From a virus, in the IMG/VR virus record IMGVR_UViG_3300044823_000292, positions 1-31,538 of that record: DNA of 31,538 nucleotides, one strand, 5' to 3'. Of this stretch, positions 28,719-31,538 are shown piece by piece (within the stretch, counting starts at the first letter, position 1; each line of letters begins with the position of its first letter). The translations under genes were made by a program, and so were the position numbers. The notes under the pieces are model-generated. The model had not been told where the DNA came from. It was given only the letters and a program-made list of their open reading frames with translations, and ran no database searches.

Positions 28719-29852
28719 TCAGATGTGCAGGCTCAGTGGCATCACAATGTATTTCACGGTCTCGCCGGGGTGCGGCTCGGCCGTGAGAAGCAGGGGGTGT
28801 TCCGGGCTGTTGGGGATTGCCAGCGTCAGCTTGCCCTTCAGCAGCTTGCAGAACTCAATCAGGTATACCGCGTTCACGCCGATGCGCAGTTTCTTCGGGG
28901 CGGAGGCGCCGGAGAAGCGGATGGATTCCCGCGCCTCGCTGGAGCTCTCCTGGTCGTTGGCGTCGATGGTGAGCGTGGGGCCTTCAAAGGTGAGGGCAAT
29001 GGCCGAGGTCTGCCGGCTGCTGAGCAGGATGCACCGCTCCAGCGAGCGGAGAAGCGCCGGCGCTTCCAACTCAACGCCAAAGCGGTCATCTTTCGGAATC
29101 ACCGCGTCGAAGTTGGGGAAGACGCCCGTGAGCTTCTGGCAGCGGAGGAAGATAGGCATCTCGCCTGGCAGCGAGATCAGCATATCGCTCTTATCCGGCT
29201 GCAGAATGACTGAAGCGTCGCCGTCGCCCATAAGGTCGAGCATGGCCTTGACGAGGGGCGCGGGAAGAATCTCGTGCGGGCCTGCGCCGGCACCGCCGGG
29301 AACGGTGTAGGTGGTGAGGCGGTGCCCATCGGACGATACCAGCTGCGTGTCTGTGCCGCAGTCTAGCAGTATCCCGTTCAGTGTGTACCGGCTCTCTTCC
29401 CGGCTGACCGAGATGCGCGCAAACTTCAGCGCGCGGCGCAGGGCGGATTGCGCCATTTCAAAGCGCTGCCCTTCGCTGCTGAACTGAAGCGTGGGGTAAT
29501 ACTTCACATCCATGGTGGGCAGCGTTGAGCGCGTCTCGCCGCAGGTTACGGTGGCGCGCGTTCCGGTGGCGCTCAGGTTCACCGTATCGCCGTCCAGCAG
29601 CGCGGCCCACCTGACAAAGCGCCCCGCGGGTAGCACAACAGGGCGGTCCAGCGTTGTGCTTTCGGCAATCAGTGCGCGAATGCTGAGCGTAAGGTCGGTG
29701 GCGTCGATCGCCAGCCCTTCTTTGATCTGCTCGATGCGGACTGTATTGAGGATAGGAATGGTTGAGCCGGTGCAGATAGCCGGACGAACCGCCTGAAGCG
29801 CGGCCTGTAGGCTGCTCCGCTGGATTGCGGCATTAGTAGTTTTTTCGGGCAT
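28719..29852 (-). CDS. dnaN: DNA polymerase III beta sliding clamp, phage-encoded
   Basis: A 377-residue beta clamp, the normal bacterial size (~366). Landmarks: IQRSSLQAALQAVRPAI at the N-terminus, TIPILNTVRIEQI, LPAGRFVRWAALLDGDTVNLS, SREESRYTLNGILLD, VSSDGHRLTTYTVPG, GVFPNFDAVIPKD, and a C-terminal KYIVMPLSL. All three clamp domains are present. The ring holds the polymerase on DNA; the phage copy probably recruits the host Pol III or a phage replisome to its origin. ATG at 29852 has GGAG seven bases upstream; an in-frame start further up would add a low-complexity extension. Divergence from host DnaN cannot be judged here. Confidence 0.95.
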   Translation of the reverse strand: MPEKTTNAAIQRSSLQAALQAVRPAICTGSTIPILNTVRIEQIKEGLAIDATDLTLSIRALIAESTTLDRPVVLPAGRFVRWAALLDGDTVNLSATGTRATVTCGETRSTLPTMDVKYYPTLQFSSEGQRFEMAQSALRRALKFARISVSREESRYTLNGILLDCGTDTQLVSSDGHRLTTYTVPGGAGAGPHEILPAPLVKAMLDLMGDGDASVILQPDKSDMLISLPGEMPIFLRCQKLTGVFPNFDAVIPKDDRFGVELEAPALLRSLERCILLSSRQTSAIALTFEGPTLTIDANDQESSSEARESIRFSGASAPKKLRIGVNAVYLIEFCKLLKGKLTLAIPNSPEHPLLLTAEPHPGETVKYIVMPLSLHI

Positions 29853-29886
29853 TGGAATCTCCGGTGTTGCGCGTTGCGGTTGTGTT

Positions 29887-30534
29887 TCAGTGGATGGTTT
29901 GGCTGAGTTCGCAGGACTCAAGGGCCAGAATCAGCGCAATGTGCCGGCGCAGGTATTCGGCCTCGACAGCCTTGGCTGGAAGCGGCTGGATGACCACGCC
30001 GAGGAACTCCGGCGCATTCAGCGTCCGTGGGGGGGTCCTGTATGTCTTGTCGCCATTCATCAGGTCGCGCATCTCTGTGTTGCAGACCAGGACGTCGGCG
30101 CGCTTCACCTCGGGCGGCTCAGCGGTGCCCAGCAGGAAGGCCTGGGCAATTACATCCATCAGGCGATGCTCAGTCTCCCGGTAGTACTCGCCCAGTGCTC
30201 CAGCGCGTTTTACGGGATGGACGAGGTCGCAGATGTAGGCCTCCGAGTCGTCATGGTGCAGCCCCCACAGCGCGACGGTGCGTGCGCGGCGCACGCAACC
30301 CCGGCAATGGAACTCCTGCGCGGCAAAGTTCTCCGCCACCATGCTGACCAGCAGAGCGTGCTGGCCCACACTGTACGGGTCGTTGGTGTGGCCGCAGAAG
30401 CGGTTGGTTTGCGATAGCGAGTGGGCGATGTCTTCCAGACGCACATCCTCGATGCGCGGCGCCAGCGGCCAGAACCGGTTGCCGGTGAATGTTGTGATGT
30501 AGTTGCTATCTGTCCGTTCGGCGTCACTGGACAT
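29887..30534 (-). CDS. HD-domain phosphohydrolase (YfbR/5'-nucleotidase-like)
   Basis: A 215-residue protein with the HD signature: H59 (SVGQHALLVS), HHDD at 93-96 (ALWGLHHDDSEAYICDLVHPVK), and a later Asp in KRADVLVCNTEMRDL. The opening ITTFTGNRFWPLAPRIEDVRLEDIAHSLSQTNRFCGHT is typical for phage HD proteins. Relatives hydrolyse deoxynucleoside 5'-monophosphates, so it may adjust nucleotide pools for phage DNA synthesis. ATG at 30534 has AAAGGAG at eight bases, a strong site, and overlaps the preceding gene by 11 bases. Confidence 0.9.
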   Translation of the reverse strand: MSSDAERTDSNYITTFTGNRFWPLAPRIEDVRLEDIAHSLSQTNRFCGHTNDPYSVGQHALLVSMVAENFAAQEFHCRGCVRRARTVALWGLHHDDSEAYICDLVHPVKRAGALGEYYRETEHRLMDVIAQAFLLGTAEPPEVKRADVLVCNTEMRDLMNGDKTYRTPPRTLNAPEFLGVVIQPLPAKAVEAEYLRRHIALILALESCELSQTIH

Positions 30535-30856
30535 TGCTGGGCTCCTTTGTGGCGCGGTAGATATAGAGGCCGCTGGTTGGGTGCTGCCGGACGCGCTGAA
30601 TGGTCCAGCCCAGCGCGCGCATTCCGCGAAGCCGCGCACTGATGGAGGTCTCGGTGTATTTGCTGCCGGGATAGAGCTTGCGCAGCTCGGCGACAATGCC
30701 CGGAAGCGACCGCCAGCCACCGTCGGCCATCAGCGCCAGCACTCGTGCGCGCTGGCCCATCAGCCGCGGCCCATCGGTTGCGGCATCGATGGATGGACCA
30801 AAGAAGACGCCTACCTCGCCGCCCAGGTTCAGTACCGACTGCGCCGATGCGGTCAA
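30524..30856 (-). CDS. Winged-helix DNA-binding protein
   Basis: A 110-residue protein whose core GQRARVLALMADGGWRSLPGIVAELRKLYPGSKYTETSISARLRGMRALGWTIQRVRQ...GLYIYRA has a winged-helix layout: helix, short helix, recognition helix (TETSISARLRGM), then a beta hairpin wing. Small proteins like this regulate phage early genes. The frame starts at TTG (30856), overlapping the stop of the gene before (TTGA), with no clear ribosome site; the first Met is at residue 33 (MGQRARV). Specific target unknown. Confidence 0.65.
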   Translation of the reverse strand: MTASAQSVLNLGGEVGVFFGPSIDAATDGPRLMGQRARVLALMADGGWRSLPGIVAELRKLYPGSKYTETSISARLRGMRALGWTIQRVRQHPTSGLYIYRATKEPSNVQ

Positions 30857-31374
30857 CGGGTGGCCGCCTTGCAGTCTTCGCGGGCATGGAATCGCGCGAT
30901 GGAATCACGCACATGCATTTGTTCGGTGCGGTAGTGGGCCTCGGCGTTGAAGCGCCAGAGCGGACGGCGCCAGCGGCAGATGTATTTCTGGCCGCCGGAC
31001 CAGTTCCAGTTCGCGCGCGAGGCGCCGCACTCGATGCAGCTCTGCGTTCCCTTGAAGGGCAAGGTGACCGTGCTGTGGGGGCAGAGCGGCAATGCGCGGA
31101 TGATCTGCCGCAGCCAGCGCGGGCAACGGGGTTGCCGCGCAATCGCCAGCAGAGCGTTGCGGCTCACGTTGGGCGCGGTGAAGAGTTGGCGAGGCTGGTT
31201 CGGGGGGTGGACTTCAATCGGCGCGCGGAAGTCTGAAGCGGGCTTGCGAACGATATGCCCGCTCTCGATGCACTCATCCGGTGAAAGCGGAATGAGAACG
31301 CCGGGGCGGATGCAGCCTACGCGAGGCGGTTGAACTTCGGCTGGGGCTCTAAGGCGGTTTTGCTCGTCGGGCAT
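30853..31374 (-). CDS. Unknown early protein with zinc-ribbon-like Cys motif
   Basis: A 173-residue protein, first of the early operon in the window. A CIECGASRANWNWSGGQKYIC segment (residues ~112-132) resembles half of a zinc ribbon, with other cysteines around residues 84-97. The N-terminal half is Pro/Arg-rich without a recognisable domain. ATG at 31374 has AAAGGAG seven bases upstream, a strong ribosome site. It lies 38 bases below the tRNA and may share its transcript. Function unknown. Confidence 0.7.
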   Translation of the reverse strand: MPDEQNRLRAPAEVQPPRVGCIRPGVLIPLSPDECIESGHIVRKPASDFRAPIEVHPPNQPRQLFTAPNVSRNALLAIARQPRCPRWLRQIIRALPLCPHSTVTLPFKGTQSCIECGASRANWNWSGGQKYICRWRRPLWRFNAEAHYRTEQMHVRDSIARFHAREDCKAATR

Positions 31375-31412
31375 TGACGATCTCCTTTGCTTTCAGAAGA
31401 TCGCCTGCAATC

Positions 31413-31489
31413 TGGTGGGCGAGGCGGGAATCGAACCCACAACCACCAGCTTAGAAGGCTGGTGCTCTATCCAGTTGAGCTACTCGCCC
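31413..31489 (-). tRNA. tRNA-Arg (anticodon TCT), CCA encoded
   Basis: The minus strand folds into a full cloverleaf: acceptor GGGCGAG/CTCGCCC, D-arm GCTC/GAGC, anticodon stem CCAGC/GCTGG with loop CTTCTAA (anticodon TCT at 31453-31455), T-arm GTGGG-TTCGAAT-CCCGC, discriminator A and an encoded CCA (31413-31415). It reads AGA/AGG, which are usually rare codons in high-GC genomes. Its 3' end points toward the phage genes, the orientation expected if it served as an integration site; it may instead be phage-carried. Confidence 0.97.
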
Positions 31490-31538
31490 GCGTTCGAGAG
31501 GGCCCGCTGCAAGCCCCCCGCGCCCCAGGACGCAACCG

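Overview
The window looks like about 31.5 kb of a temperate tailed phage (siphovirus, lambda-type morphogenesis), seen as a prophage or as a circular or unassembled phage genome. Almost everything is on the minus strand, GC is high, and most genes overlap by a few bases or abut. A lambda-R-type endolysin, gpL/gpK/gpJ-type tail tip proteins and Sec signal peptides point to a Gram-negative host. The signal peptides ending in AQ/SQ and the Ig-like domain would suit an Acidobacteriota host, but that is a weak inference.

Reading in the direction of transcription (high to low coordinates): a tRNA-Arg(TCT) gene at the right edge; an early operon (31374-24623) with a zinc-ribbon protein, a winged-helix protein, an HD phosphohydrolase, a phage beta clamp, a two-domain HTH protein, a Gp37/Gp68 (DUF5131) protein, a zinc-ribbon/Fis-HTH protein, a DUF1376 replication-type protein, a helicase-loader-like protein, an unknown protein and an HNH nuclease; a leucine-rich-repeat protein made of nine nearly identical 57-bp units; a tyrosine integrase; and a 275-bp intergenic region that may hold the packaging site.

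The late operon follows: small and large terminase, an internally deleted adenine methylase remnant, a head-tail protein, portal, endolysin, a secreted decoration-like protein, a fused prohead protease-major capsid protein, a 58-aa protein, a neck protein, an SSB, tail terminator, an Ig-fused major tail protein, tail assembly chaperones joined by a probable -1 frameshift, tape measure, gpM-, gpL- and gpK-like proteins, a giant gpI/gpJ-like tail tip protein, and a signal-peptide-bearing tail-fibre-like protein cut by the left edge.

A plus-strand island (7207-8478) interrupts the tail genes. It carries a gpZ-like tail completion gene and a membrane-protein moron with a near-consensus promoter. 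Strong hairpins lie after the decoration-like, capsid and major tail genes, which suggests transcriptional tuning of virion protein ratios. No CI-like repressor, recombinase, holin or spanin is visible, so these would have to lie outside the window. The integrase sits in the interior, contiguous with early genes on one side and terminase on the other, which is hard to reconcile with an attP next to int in a linear prophage.
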